Below, piece by piece: positions 43,774 through 53,101 of a stretch of 64,000 nucleotides of DNA. Below the pieces are notes generated by a model, which did not search any database, was not told the DNA's origin, and saw nothing but the letters and a program-made list of their open reading frames with translations. Each line of letters begins with the position of its first letter. Position 1 is the stretch's first letter. A program made the position numbers and the translations under genes. The DNA comes from CAYFFO01 sp964342485 (GTDB taxonomy: Bacteria > Chloroflexota > Dehalococcoidia > Lucifugimonadales > CAJWER01), in assembly GCA_964342485.1 (NCBI GenBank), contig CAYFFO010000004.1:31291-95290 (forward strand). Reading direction: 5' to 3'.

Positions 43774-45000
43774 GAAATCACTCGATCTATTTACATACAC
43801 ATACCTTTCTGCGAAACAAAATGTCCATATTGTGACTTCAATACTTATGCTTCTATCGAACCCTTGATCACATCATATGTTGTTGCTTTAAAGAAAGAAT
43901 TAACAATCTGGGGAACCAGTCTTGGTATTCCATCTATAGACACTGTATTTATCGGTGGAGGTACACCTTCATATTTACCTTCCGAAGAGATAAAGGGATT
44001 AGTTGCAACCCTTCATAAAAATTTTGACATAACCAAAGATGCTGAAATAACTTTGGAATCTAATCCAGACGACCTAACTGAAAGTAAATTGACATCTCTG
44101 AAAGAAGCTGGAATAAATCGTCTCAGTATTGGCGTCCAAAGCCTAAATGACAAGTTATTAACCACTCTCGGTAGGCGCCACTCAGCAAAAGACGCGATAT
44201 CTGTTTATCAAAGAGCACGATGCATGGGGTTTGGAAACATCAGTCTCGATTTAATGTACGGATTACCACACCAAAGCATAGAAATTTGGGATTCTACCTT
44301 GACACAAGTATTCGATCTTAAGCCAGACCATCTATCCATGTATTGTTTAACTTTGGAAGATGGGACTCCTATGCAAAAAAATGTAAGAAATGGCATTCTA
44401 CCAAAACCAGATGTTGACCTTGCTGCTGACATGTATGTCATGGCTCAAGAAAAAGCTTCTCAGTTAGACTACCAACATTATGAAATATCTAATTGGTCCC
44501 TACTGGGTAAAGAAAGTCAGCATAATTTAATTTATTGGCAAAACAAGCCTTTTCTAGGAGTTGGCCCAGGAGCACATTCTTATCTTCAAAATCATCGTTT
44601 TCATAATATAAAATCCCCGAAACAGTACATTAAATACCTTAATCAAACACCCCAAGAACTTAATTGCACAACAATTTCAAGTAGCACTGATAACAGTTCA
44701 AATACACAAATACTATCGCAACAATTTATCCCGACAGACCTTAAACCCATCATACAAGACGTAGAAATGATCAGCCTACCATTAGAAATGGCCGAAACAA
44801 TCATGATGGGCCTACGATTATCTAGCGGTATTTACCATCAGGAATTTATTCTCAGGTTTGGTAACACAATTCAAGATACATATCCACAAATCATAAAAGA
44901 CCTTGTTGAAGATAAATTGATACAAGTAAACTCAGTTTCGGTTAAACTGACTGACAAAGGCAGAATATTAGGCAACGAGGTTTTCGCAAAATTCTTTTGA
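43771..45000 (+). CDS. hemW: Heme chaperone HemW (radical SAM, coproporphyrinogen oxidase-like)
   Basis: The protein has 409 residues. It opens with IYIHIPFCETKCPYCDFNTY, giving the C-x3-C-x2-C cluster motif, then FIGGGTPSYL, TLESNPDDL, GVQSLND and GLPHQS, all HemW/HemN blocks. HemN proper needs an extra Cys after the cluster motif (CxxxCxxCxC); here CPYCDF has Phe, so this is HemW, which handles heme rather than oxidising coproporphyrinogen. The C-terminal half has a low-complexity insertion (SSSTDNSSNTQ) near residue 305. selB follows 75 bases on. Confidence 0.9.
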   Translation: MEITRSIYIHIPFCETKCPYCDFNTYASIEPLITSYVVALKKELTIWGTSLGIPSIDTVFIGGGTPSYLPSEEIKGLVATLHKNFDITKDAEITLESNPDDLTESKLTSLKEAGINRLSIGVQSLNDKLLTTLGRRHSAKDAISVYQRARCMGFGNISLDLMYGLPHQSIEIWDSTLTQVFDLKPDHLSMYCLTLEDGTPMQKNVRNGILPKPDVDLAADMYVMAQEKASQLDYQHYEISNWSLLGKESQHNLIYWQNKPFLGVGPGAHSYLQNHRFHNIKSPKQYIKYLNQTPQELNCTTISSSTDNSSNTQILSQQFIPTDLKPIIQDVEMISLPLEMAETIMMGLRLSSGIYHQEFILRFGNTIQDTYPQIIKDLVEDKLIQVNSVSVKLTDKGRILGNEVFAKFF

Positions 45001-45075
45001 CTAAATTACAATGGGACAACCCAATTTAATATCAAATAATTTATCGAAATCTTTTGAAACCATCGGAATTTAACC

Positions 45076-46959
45076 ATGTTTGTTATTGGTACAGCAGGAC
45101 ATGTCGATCACGGTAAGTCCACTTTAGTCAAAAAACTAACTGGTATAGATCCAGATCGTCTCACAGAAGAAAAAGCACGTGGAATGACAATTGATCTTGG
45201 ATTTGCTTGGCTAAGCCTTCCTGGCGGTAACGAAGTAAGTATTATTGATGTCCCTGGACATGAACGCTTTGTAAATCATATGCTTGCAGGCGTCGGAATG
45301 ATTGATTTAGCCCTACTAGTAATAGCAGCTGACGAATCGGTAATGCCCCAAACTAAAGAGCATCTTTCAATTCTAAACCTTCTACAAATAAAAAGGTGTC
45401 TGGTAGCTGTGACCAAAAGTGAACTAGTTGATGCAGATTGGTTAGATTTAGTTCAAATTGAAATCGATGAATTACTCAGCGCAACATGTCTTGAAAACTC
45501 ACCTATTATTCCGATATCAAGCCAAACCGGCGACGGGATTCCACAGCTAATAAACAACATAATCAATGAATTAAAGAGAGCTAAACCACCTAATAATTTC
45601 AGCCGGCCTAGAATTGCAATAGACCGATCGTTCACGATAGCAGGATTCGGCACTGTAGTCACCGGCACTTTAATTGAAGGTAAACTGCAAATTGGCCAAG
45701 AGGTCGAAATCCTACCTAAAGGCTATAAAAGTAGGATCAGAGGTTTGCAATCGCATAATCGAACGTTAAAACATGCGTATCCGGGCAACAGAATCGCAGT
45801 GAACTTAACAGGAGTTTCGCACACAGAAATAGAAAGAGGAGATGTTCTGACCATACCTGGATGGCTTCAGCCTACTTCTGCGATCGATGTCAAACTAAAA
45901 ATGATAACAGAGGCACCGCGCCCAATTAAACACAATATGTTTGCAACTTTACATATTGGTACCAGAGAAACAATAACAAAAATTAGATTATTGGAAAAAG
46001 AAAAAGTATACCCTGGAGAAGAAACTTGGGCACAGTTCAAATTTGATCTGCCACAACCTTTAGTAAAGGATGATTATTTTGTAGTTCGTTCCAACAACAC
46101 CACTTTAGCAGGGGGTAGAATTATAGACCTTAACGCAAGACGACATAAGAAAAGTCATTTGCCAACTCTCGAACGACTATCAATCATGGAACATGGCTCT
46201 ATTGAGGAACAATTACTGAAAACAATAGAACTATCAGAACCGACCAATGTAAAAGATCTTGTAAACAAAACGAATTTGGAAAAGAAAGAGGTTCTTAATG
46301 AACTTAACCAAATGCGTCAGAAAAAACTGGGAGTATTTCTTGGTGATAAAGAAGTATCATCATCATCAATCATTTTCACCACCATAGGGTGGTCATCTTT
46401 AAAAATAAAAACGGAAACATTTCTGACCGACTTTCACAAAAAATTCCCATTACGTAAAGGAGCACCCAAAGAAGAACTTAGAAGTCGGCTAAATCTTAAT
46501 CCAGAAATATTCGGATTAATTATATTGAAATTGCATAGCGAATCAATCTTGGTAGAGCATCAAGGAATACTGTACGACCCAAAATACATACGTAAATTAT
46601 CCCCTGTGCAGGCAAAGATTGCCAAAGAATATATCGACCTACTCTCTATTCATACTTATTCACCACCTACAGACCATGACATAGACCCAGAGCTATTGGG
46701 ATTTTTAGTAGAGAAGGGAAAAGTAGTTAGAGTAACTGAACACATCATCTTTGAATCATCAGTTTACAGTGAAATGTTAGACAATATCACCAAATATCTC
46801 GATATTCATAATGAAATCTCTGTTGCAACGGTAAGAGACATGTTTGGAACCAGTCGCAAATATGCTTTAGCTATAATGGACTATCTTGACCAAATGAATA
46901 TTACCCGTAGAATTGGTGATATAAGAATACTTCAACCAAGTAAGTTGCAGAAGTTATGA
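45076..46959 (+). CDS. selB: Selenocysteine-specific elongation factor SelB
   Basis: SelB brings selenocysteyl-tRNA to the ribosome at UGA codons next to a SECIS hairpin. The 627-residue protein begins with GTAGHVDHGKSTL (P-loop), LTEEKARGMTIDLGFAW, DVPGHERFVNHML and TKSE in place of the usual NKxD, then beta-barrel domains and about 270 residues of C-terminal winged-helix repeats that bind the SECIS. No clear ribosome-binding site is seen before ATG 45076. The cell should thus make selenoproteins, yet selA, selD and the tRNA-Sec gene are not in the window and no in-frame UGA-containing gene is obvious here. Confidence 0.95.
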   Translation: MFVIGTAGHVDHGKSTLVKKLTGIDPDRLTEEKARGMTIDLGFAWLSLPGGNEVSIIDVPGHERFVNHMLAGVGMIDLALLVIAADESVMPQTKEHLSILNLLQIKRCLVAVTKSELVDADWLDLVQIEIDELLSATCLENSPIIPISSQTGDGIPQLINNIINELKRAKPPNNFSRPRIAIDRSFTIAGFGTVVTGTLIEGKLQIGQEVEILPKGYKSRIRGLQSHNRTLKHAYPGNRIAVNLTGVSHTEIERGDVLTIPGWLQPTSAIDVKLKMITEAPRPIKHNMFATLHIGTRETITKIRLLEKEKVYPGEETWAQFKFDLPQPLVKDDYFVVRSNNTTLAGGRIIDLNARRHKKSHLPTLERLSIMEHGSIEEQLLKTIELSEPTNVKDLVNKTNLEKKEVLNELNQMRQKKLGVFLGDKEVSSSSIIFTTIGWSSLKIKTETFLTDFHKKFPLRKGAPKEELRSRLNLNPEIFGLIILKLHSESILVEHQGILYDPKYIRKLSPVQAKIAKEYIDLLSIHTYSPPTDHDIDPELLGFLVEKGKVVRVTEHIIFESSVYSEMLDNITKYLDIHNEISVATVRDMFGTSRKYALAIMDYLDQMNITRRIGDIRILQPSKLQKL

Positions 46960-47444
46960 TACAAAAAAACCAGAATCATATTCTTGAATTAATACTAGAC
47001 CAGGGCCATGTGCCAGTTTCATATATCTCATCATTGCTTCGTACTTTACAGGCAGCAATACGTGAAGTGGCAGTCAGTTCAGAAAATACTCGATCTTATT
47101 TTGATAAACAACCACAACCAACACTGGTTTTAATTTCAATCGTTTCAGGTGAACAAATCAGTATGTGTCTAGGATTCGAAGACCCAATCAATAAAAAAAT
47201 TCTTCCAACCTTATCAGAAAATACGTTCAGTACTTTCCTAGATAAGCTCAGTGAATTTGTAATGAGCTTACCCCAACCAAGTTTATGGGGAGGTGCTGCT
47301 CGAAAATCATCAACCAATCCCGAAACAGAAATGTCCAACCGGATGGACCAAGTATACGCTGAACTTAGAAGAGCTAAAAAGGTGAATCTGAAATTTAAGA
47401 CCCGATCGATTGAAATTGAGGGCGATCGATTTGAAATTTTTTGA
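46956..47444 (+). CDS. Hypothetical protein overlapping selB
   Basis: A 162-residue soluble protein I do not recognise. Its ATG overlaps the selB TGA by four bases, so it is probably translated by coupling to selB. The first ~35 residues look like a helix (HILELILDQGHVPVSYISSLLRTL split across); the centre is mixed strand (TLVLISIVSGEQISMCLGFED), and the end has a basic, helical stretch YAELRRAKKVNLKFK. No Cys cluster or nucleotide site is visible. The tight overlap suggests it shares a role with SelB or simply its operon. Confidence 0.7.
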   Translation: MIQKNQNHILELILDQGHVPVSYISSLLRTLQAAIREVAVSSENTRSYFDKQPQPTLVLISIVSGEQISMCLGFEDPINKKILPTLSENTFSTFLDKLSEFVMSLPQPSLWGGAARKSSTNPETEMSNRMDQVYAELRRAKKVNLKFKTRSIEIEGDRFEIF

Positions 47445-47569
47445 CTTTTACATTTTAACCAGCAGCCCATTTGAGAAAACATCTCCTAATTTTATATATA
47501 TCTCAAAATTCGTTTATTTTAAAACACCTATGTTCTTTACAAAGCGATCAATGGAGAAAATAATTAACA

Positions 47570-48772
47570 TTGCCACTTAATCTAAACGATACTGCGTTAC
47601 AAATTGAATCTATGGTTTCTCTACTAATAACACAAAAAGAGGGACACGAATTTAGATTGAATAATGCCGTACGAGCCTTAAAATCATTCTCACTTGATGA
47701 TTATGAAAGCATCAAAAAGAAAAGAGGAACTTTTTCGGATATACCTTCTATTCTAGAACCTGCAACCACAGTCTACAACCCTCAATCCATTCCAAATGAT
47801 TTCACAGTTGTAGCAGTCGATGGATCACATATCGACGTCGATCGCCATCTACCTGCAAGATGCTATTTAATAAATATCGGTTCAGCCACACTGACATATG
47901 GTAGCCAGTCCGATGCCTCTTTAGAAAACTCTGCTAGGCTCTATTCTCACCCTGATGAAATAGCCATAGTTGATCCTAACAGTAATAATTCACAAAATAT
48001 TGAAGGAGCTGTCCTTGGAGCAAAAAGAACAGTTGCCGAAATGATTGAATTGGTAAATATAATCAAAGATTTGCCTGAAAACTTGCCAGTATTAGCGTTA
48101 GTTGATGGACCACTCGTGATGATTGGTCTCACAGGTCAAGGATACGGTGATTTCGTCAGGGAATATCTTATTGAAAACGGATTTGTAAAAGCCATCACAG
48201 AACTAAGGGACTTATCTCAAAAAAGACCATTAGCCTTAGCAGGGTATGTTAGCCTACCACGATATTCCGAAGTAGTTAACACTCTAGTTATTGGTAATTG
48301 CGAATATCCAAAAGAAGAGAGACGATGCTCCACTCGCCCGGGCACTCCTATAGACCAATGCTCAGTATGCGTTGGAGGTATACAAGATCGAGAATTGTTT
48401 GCTAAGTTGCTTTCTGTCAACCAAAGATCTGCACGCTTTTCATCATCATCAAGAATAGTAAAGAATCATTATTCCGATACTGAAATCGATTTTTTTTACT
48501 TAAATGTGGGATACGAAATAGCTCGAATAGAAATACCATCTTGGACATCAAGAAAACAATCGTCGCTTGAGTTAGTCCATTCTTTGATAGTCGATCAAGC
48601 TAAACGTGGTAAAGGATACCCAATTTCGCTAATGGAAGCACATGAAATGGCTGCTATACAAGGATCGGATCGTCGCCATTTTACCGAAATGGTGGAACGA
48701 ACTTTGAATTCACATAACATGCCCGTTTTTACTTCAGAGAAAGCAAGGTCAAAACGACTTCGCTGGCTGTGA
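47570..48772 (+). CDS. NurA-domain nuclease-like protein
   Basis: The protein has 400 residues. From about residue 85 it has FTVVAVDGSHIDVDRH, with the aspartate that binds manganese in NurA 5'-3' nucleases, then YLINIGSATLTYGS, LALVDGPLVMIGL (second acidic site) and a C-terminal YPISLMEAHEMAAI, all NurA blocks. In archaea NurA works with HerA in resecting DNA ends; the bacterial role is less clear, and no herA-like gene lies here. Cysteines near residues 244-265 (CEY, RRCSTRP, QCSVC) could form a metal site. The start is TTG 47570; no strong ribosome-binding site is seen. It is 125 bases after the hypothetical gene. Confidence 0.82.
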   Translation: MPLNLNDTALQIESMVSLLITQKEGHEFRLNNAVRALKSFSLDDYESIKKKRGTFSDIPSILEPATTVYNPQSIPNDFTVVAVDGSHIDVDRHLPARCYLINIGSATLTYGSQSDASLENSARLYSHPDEIAIVDPNSNNSQNIEGAVLGAKRTVAEMIELVNIIKDLPENLPVLALVDGPLVMIGLTGQGYGDFVREYLIENGFVKAITELRDLSQKRPLALAGYVSLPRYSEVVNTLVIGNCEYPKEERRCSTRPGTPIDQCSVCVGGIQDRELFAKLLSVNQRSARFSSSSRIVKNHYSDTEIDFFYLNVGYEIARIEIPSWTSRKQSSLELVHSLIVDQAKRGKGYPISLMEAHEMAAIQGSDRRHFTEMVERTLNSHNMPVFTSEKARSKRLRWL

Positions 48773-48859
48773 ACGTATTAATATTAAATAAAAAACGATA
48801 TCAATGATGTTTTGTAATGAATTGCTTAAGTAAATTCAATTAGTCAAATGCTTATATAT

Positions 48860-50722
48860 TTATTTCTCTACTTTAAGAATACTAAGAAAGGCTTCCTGTG
48901 GTATTTCTACACGACCCACACGCTTCATACGCTTTTTACCTTCTGCTTGCCTTTCAAGTAATTTTCTCTTACGTGTAATATCTCCACCATAACACTTTGC
49001 AAGTACATTTTTACGTAAAGCTCGAACAGTTTCCCTAGCGAAAATCTTGCTGCCAACTGCTGCCTGTATTGGTACCTCAAAAAGTTGACGAGGAATTAAA
49101 TCCTTTAAACGGGTAGCAAGTAGTTTACCTCTAGAATGCACATTTTTTCTATGTACTATGATGGATAAGGCATCAACAGGTTCACCATTTACAAGAATAT
49201 CCAACCGTACCAGATCTTCAGTCCGATGGTCCGCAACCGAATAATCTAAAGAAGCATATCCCTGTGTTCTTGACTTGAGTTGGTCATAAAAATCAACAAG
49301 CATCTCTGATAATGGCATTGCCATTTCAAGCATCACTCTTGTTTGTGATATACCCAGTCTAGATTTACTAGCAGTCGCTGCATCATTCTCAGATGCAACC
49401 GTGCCATACTGTATGTATTCTGTTTTTATTAGTTCCCCTCTACGTGCAGTAACTAACTCAATCATATCTCCAATAAAATTCGCGGGAGTCAAAATAGTTA
49501 AATTAACCCAGGGTTCCTGTATCTCATCTATTTTATCTATTGAAGGCAATTTAGAAGGATTATCAATTTCACGAAGATCTCCATCTGTAGTTATTACTTG
49601 ATATGCTACGCTTGGAGAGGTTGCAAGAAGATTAATTTCATATTCTCTCTCTAGTCTTTCTTGTACCACCTCCATATGAAGTAAGCCAAGAAACCCACAC
49701 CTGAATCCTGAACCAAGTGCTAAAGAATTTTCTGGTTCGAAGGAAAGGGCTGCGTCATTTATACCAAGCTTTTCAAGTGCGTCACGAAGATCCAAGTAGT
49801 CCTCACCATCTGCGGGATATAGCCCTGCAAACACCATTGGCTTAAGCGGCTTATATGTATTAAGCGGTGATTCAGCACCGTTCTCGGATAATGTGATTGT
49901 ATCTCCAACAGGAGCGTCCCCAACAGATTTAAGACCAGTTGCAACATAACCAACTTCCCCTGCTTTCAAAAAATCCAATGCAGTGGGTTTTGGTTTAAAA
50001 GCACCTATTTCTAAAACATCACTACTAGCTCGATTAGACATTACCATTATTCTAGAACTTGCTGTCAATGTCCCGTCAACTATACGAACATAAGCTATTA
50101 CACCCTTGTATTGATCATACTTGGAATCAAACACTAAAGCTCTTAAAGAATCTCCAGTATTACCTTTTGGTCCAGGTATGCGATTGACAATTGCTTCTAG
50201 TACTGAATCAACACCTTTCCCATCTTTTGCAGATACCATCATGATTTCATCATGCTTGAACCCAAAAGCTTGTTGTACTTCCTCAGAAACCCTTTCAGGC
50301 TCAGCAATATCTAAGTCAATCTTGTTTATAACAGGGATTACCTCAAGATCATGCTCTAACGCAAGGTAGACGTTAGCTAGAGTTTGGGCCTGTATGCCTT
50401 GGGTAGCATCTACCACTAATAGGGCTCCTTCACATGCTGCTAAACTTCTAGAAACCTCGTAAGAAAAATCAACATGCCCTGGTGTATCAATCAAATTTAG
50501 CTGGTAGTCCATACCAGAATTTGTCTTGTATTCTAACCGGACTGCCTGAGCCTTAATCGTTATCCCACGTTCGCGCTCAAGTTCCATTGAATCAAGATGT
50601 TGGTCTACCATCTGTCGTGCTTCAACAGTATTAGTTTTTTCAAGCAGCCGATCAGCTAAGGTAGACTTGCCATGATCTATATGCGCTATTATGCAAAAAT
50701 TTCGTATGAAGTCCGAATCCAT
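48860..50722 (-). CDS. lepA: Translation elongation factor 4 (back-translocase)
   Basis: LepA/EF4 is a GTPase that acts on stalled or mistranslocated ribosomes. The 620-residue protein has AHIDHGKSTL, ERERGITIKAQ, DTPGHVDFS and NKIDLD as GTPase motifs, and GFRCGFLGLLHMEVVQERLERE in the second half. The characteristic LepA C-terminal domain ends with AKCYGGDITRKRKLLERQAEGKKRMKR, which reaches into the ribosome's A site. Length is normal. It converges with the NurA-like gene. A tRNA-Leu gene lies 95 bases upstream on the same strand. Confidence 0.97.
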   Translation of the reverse strand: MDSDFIRNFCIIAHIDHGKSTLADRLLEKTNTVEARQMVDQHLDSMELERERGITIKAQAVRLEYKTNSGMDYQLNLIDTPGHVDFSYEVSRSLAACEGALLVVDATQGIQAQTLANVYLALEHDLEVIPVINKIDLDIAEPERVSEEVQQAFGFKHDEIMMVSAKDGKGVDSVLEAIVNRIPGPKGNTGDSLRALVFDSKYDQYKGVIAYVRIVDGTLTASSRIMVMSNRASSDVLEIGAFKPKPTALDFLKAGEVGYVATGLKSVGDAPVGDTITLSENGAESPLNTYKPLKPMVFAGLYPADGEDYLDLRDALEKLGINDAALSFEPENSLALGSGFRCGFLGLLHMEVVQERLEREYEINLLATSPSVAYQVITTDGDLREIDNPSKLPSIDKIDEIQEPWVNLTILTPANFIGDMIELVTARRGELIKTEYIQYGTVASENDAATASKSRLGISQTRVMLEMAMPLSEMLVDFYDQLKSRTQGYASLDYSVADHRTEDLVRLDILVNGEPVDALSIIVHRKNVHSRGKLLATRLKDLIPRQLFEVPIQAAVGSKIFARETVRALRKNVLAKCYGGDITRKRKLLERQAEGKKRMKRVGRVEIPQEAFLSILKVEK

Positions 50723-50817
50723 ACAATTATGTTAGCACGTACAGTAAGGTACAGGCATGGGAAAATGTGGTTCGATTTTAATATCAACTTTGCATAGAAA
50801 GCTATGTTGATCATTAT

Positions 50818-50902
50818 TGGTGGGGAAGCCGGGACTCGAACCCGGACGCCTCTCGGCACATGATCCTAAATCATGCTCGTCTACCAATTCCGACACTCCC
50901 CC
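50818..50902 (-). tRNA. tRNA-Leu (anticodon TAG), CCA encoded
   Basis: On the minus strand the acceptor GGGGGAG pairs with CTTCCCC (one G-T pair), discriminator A, CCA at 50820-50818. The anticodon stem CATGA/TCATG encloses TTTAGGA, anticodon TAG. A long variable arm (GTGCCGAGAGGC), as expected for tRNA-Leu, precedes the T arm CCGGG-TTCGAGT-CCCGG. Confidence 0.95.
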
Positions 50903-50915
50903 CCAAAACTTACCC

Positions 50916-50921
50916 ATTATA
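50916..50921 (-). promoter_or_regulatory. -10 box of tRNA-Leu
   Basis: On the minus strand TATAAT lies 14 bases before the tRNA, so transcription would start near 50909. Only a weak -35 (TTGTTT with 15 spacing) is present. Confidence 0.4.
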
Positions 50922-50966
50922 TATCTGTATCTGAAAAAACAACACGATATCTTACAAGAGAAAAGC

Positions 50967-51944
50967 TTACAATACTGATATCCCTTGAGAGACTGAGTCG
51001 AGTCTCTCGACTTCCTCAATACTTAGCTCCCAGCCCAATGCTCCAAGGTTATCATCAATCTGTGCTATAGTGTCGCTCCCAGAAATTGCAACGGTTATTT
51101 CATCATGAGAAAGAACCCAGTTTACAGATACCTGTACCATGGTTTTATCTCTATTTCTAGATATCTCATCTACAGTACGAAGCACGTTTATAGTTTCAGG
51201 GGTCATATAACTTTTAAACATATCGATCCTATTATCACCACCCCAATAAGATTCAGCAGGAGCATTCCCATCTAACCCGTAATTTCCACTTAAAAGTCCA
51301 ACTCCTAATGGACTATACGCCATGGCCCCCAATCCTTGATCACGAATTACTTCAAATAAATCCTGCTCAGGATCACGCTTCAATAAGCTGTATTGATTTT
51401 GGAGAGTTATAAGAGGGCTGGCACCAAGCTGGTCTTGAACCCATAACATTTTACATACCTGCCATGCTTTAAAATTGCATGCCCCTACATATCTAACTTT
51501 GCCGCTATAAACAAGGTCGTCCAATGCCCTTGCAGTTTCTTCGATAGGGCTATCGTCATCCCAACCATGTAATAAATAAACATCAATCCGATCAGTCTTC
51601 ATCCTACACAAAGAGTTCTCTACCTGTTTGAGTATATGGTAACGAGAGCTACCCTGATCATTCGGGCCATCACCCATCGGGCTATGTACTTTCGATGTCA
51701 CCACCAGTTCGTCTCTTTTTGACTTAAGTACATTAGACAAGATCTTCTCGGATGTACCCCTTTCTCTTCTATTGTCACCTAAACCATAAACATTAGCGCA
51801 GTCAATCAGATTAATACCGGAATCAATTGCGTGTTCTATCAAATACTGTGCTTCCTGGGCAGAATTTTGCCCTCTGAGACCAAGACCAAGCGCAATAGGA
51901 GAAACCTTCATACCGGAACTGCCAAAATTAATATATTCCAACAT
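50967..51944 (-). CDS. Aldo/keto reductase
   Basis: A 325-residue barrel enzyme of the AKR superfamily. The catalytic tetrad is visible: Asp in LIDCANVYG, Tyr in the same motif, Lys in VVTSKVHS and His in YLLHGWDDD. GASPLITLQNQYSLLKRD and MAYSPLGVGLLSG are family blocks, and MLEYINFGSSGMKVSPIALGLG is the usual start. It reduces an aldehyde or ketone with NADPH; the substrate is unknown. It begins 26 bases after enolase-superfamily paralogue 2 with a strong GGAGG, so the two are one operon and probably act on the same route. Confidence 0.9.
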   Translation of the reverse strand: MLEYINFGSSGMKVSPIALGLGLRGQNSAQEAQYLIEHAIDSGINLIDCANVYGLGDNRRERGTSEKILSNVLKSKRDELVVTSKVHSPMGDGPNDQGSSRYHILKQVENSLCRMKTDRIDVYLLHGWDDDSPIEETARALDDLVYSGKVRYVGACNFKAWQVCKMLWVQDQLGASPLITLQNQYSLLKRDPEQDLFEVIRDQGLGAMAYSPLGVGLLSGNYGLDGNAPAESYWGGDNRIDMFKSYMTPETINVLRTVDEISRNRDKTMVQVSVNWVLSHDEITVAISGSDTIAQIDDNLGALGWELSIEEVERLDSVSQGISVL

Positions 51945-51970
51945 TAGCCTCCAAATGTAATTTTTTTATT

Positions 51971-53101
51971 CTACACACTGAACGATACAGATCCATCTTT
52001 TCTTATAGGAATATTAGCCAAATCCACTGGTGTGACTTTCTCGTCAGAAAGAACAGACTCATCTAGCTCTACACCTAAGCCAGGTGCATTAGATACAGCA
52101 ATATATCCTCCTTCTCTTCGAAAAGTCGTTTTATATATCCTGTTTTCTTCTGACTCATCCTGTTTAGAATATTCTTGGGTAATGAAATTGGGGATACTAA
52201 CATCTAAATGTACAGACGCGGCTGTAAGAATAGGACCTAAGAAATTGTGTGTAACTACAGCGGAATGGTAGGATTCTGCAATAGCCGCGATCTTTTTACA
52301 GTGAGTTAATCCTCCAGCAAGTCCCAAATCGGGCCGAACATATTGAGGTCCGCCCTGAGACAATAATTCCCTAAATTCCCATATCGAATGGATTCGTTCT
52401 CCATTTGCAACAGGTATTTTTACTCTTTGAGCTATATCGCCCTGTGAATATATACTATCTATCTGAATAGGATCTTCATAAAAAAGAGGCCGGAATTCGA
52501 CCAATTCTTCAGCCAATGCAATTGCAGTCATAGGGGTTAATTTACGATGAATCTCGACTATTATATCTACATCTTCACCGACTCCTTCCCTAGCAGCCGC
52601 AACTTGATCACGAGTTGAGGAAATTAACCGCGAATGCGCCAAATCCTGATATCCATTAGGAAGGGGGTCAAATTTTATGGCTGTAAAGCCTTCATTTGCA
52701 GCTTCTGTAGCGTGTTCATTTACTATTTCAGGAGTAGTGCCGCCTTCCATCAACAAGTGCAACCTTACCTTGTTCCTACATTTACCACCCAACAAATCCC
52801 AAATAGGAGCTTCATAGTACTTACCCTTTATATCCCAAAGAGCTATATCCACAGCGCTAACTGCCCCGGAAAGGACAGATCCTCGAAACGGACCCATTCT
52901 ATACAAATACTGCCAATGATGTTCAATTTTAAGGGGATCCTGGCCTATTAAATAACCCTTGAATTTTTCTACAATTCTTTCAACAGATTCACTGTATCCC
53001 CAACACGCTGTTTGCCCCAAACCAAATAATCCATTATCGGTTCTAATTCTAACCACATAGCTAGATCCAACAAAGATCGATTCCACAGATTCTATCTTCA
53101 T
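51971..53101 (-). CDS. Enolase-superfamily protein, galactonate dehydratase-like subgroup (paralogue 2)
   Basis: A 376-residue COG4948 protein. Strand-2 motif AIKFDPLP supplies a Lys. The first metal ligand region is IIVEIHRK, with a Glu-x-His in place of the Asp-x-His of galactonate dehydratase. The other ligands are E in FYEDP and E in NGERI, and THNFLGPI supplies the second catalytic His. So a sugar-acid dehydratase of GalD type is most likely, with one altered metal ligand. AAGGAG is seven bases before ATG 53101. An aldo/keto reductase follows in the operon, and a palindrome resembling a hexuronate-repressor site lies 194 bases upstream. Confidence 0.88.
   Translation of the reverse strand: MKIESVESIFVGSSYVVRIRTDNGLFGLGQTACWGYSESVERIVEKFKGYLIGQDPLKIEHHWQYLYRMGPFRGSVLSGAVSAVDIALWDIKGKYYEAPIWDLLGGKCRNKVRLHLLMEGGTTPEIVNEHATEAANEGFTAIKFDPLPNGYQDLAHSRLISSTRDQVAAAREGVGEDVDIIVEIHRKLTPMTAIALAEELVEFRPLFYEDPIQIDSIYSQGDIAQRVKIPVANGERIHSIWEFRELLSQGGPQYVRPDLGLAGGLTHCKKIAAIAESYHSAVVTHNFLGPILTAASVHLDVSIPNFITQEYSKQDESEENRIYKTTFRREGGYIAVSNAPGLGVELDESVLSDEKVTPVDLANIPIRKDGSVSFSV

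Noticed and set aside
50732..51019. Frame of 95 codons over tRNA-Leu
   Set aside because: It contains the tRNA sequence on the coding strand; it is chance.
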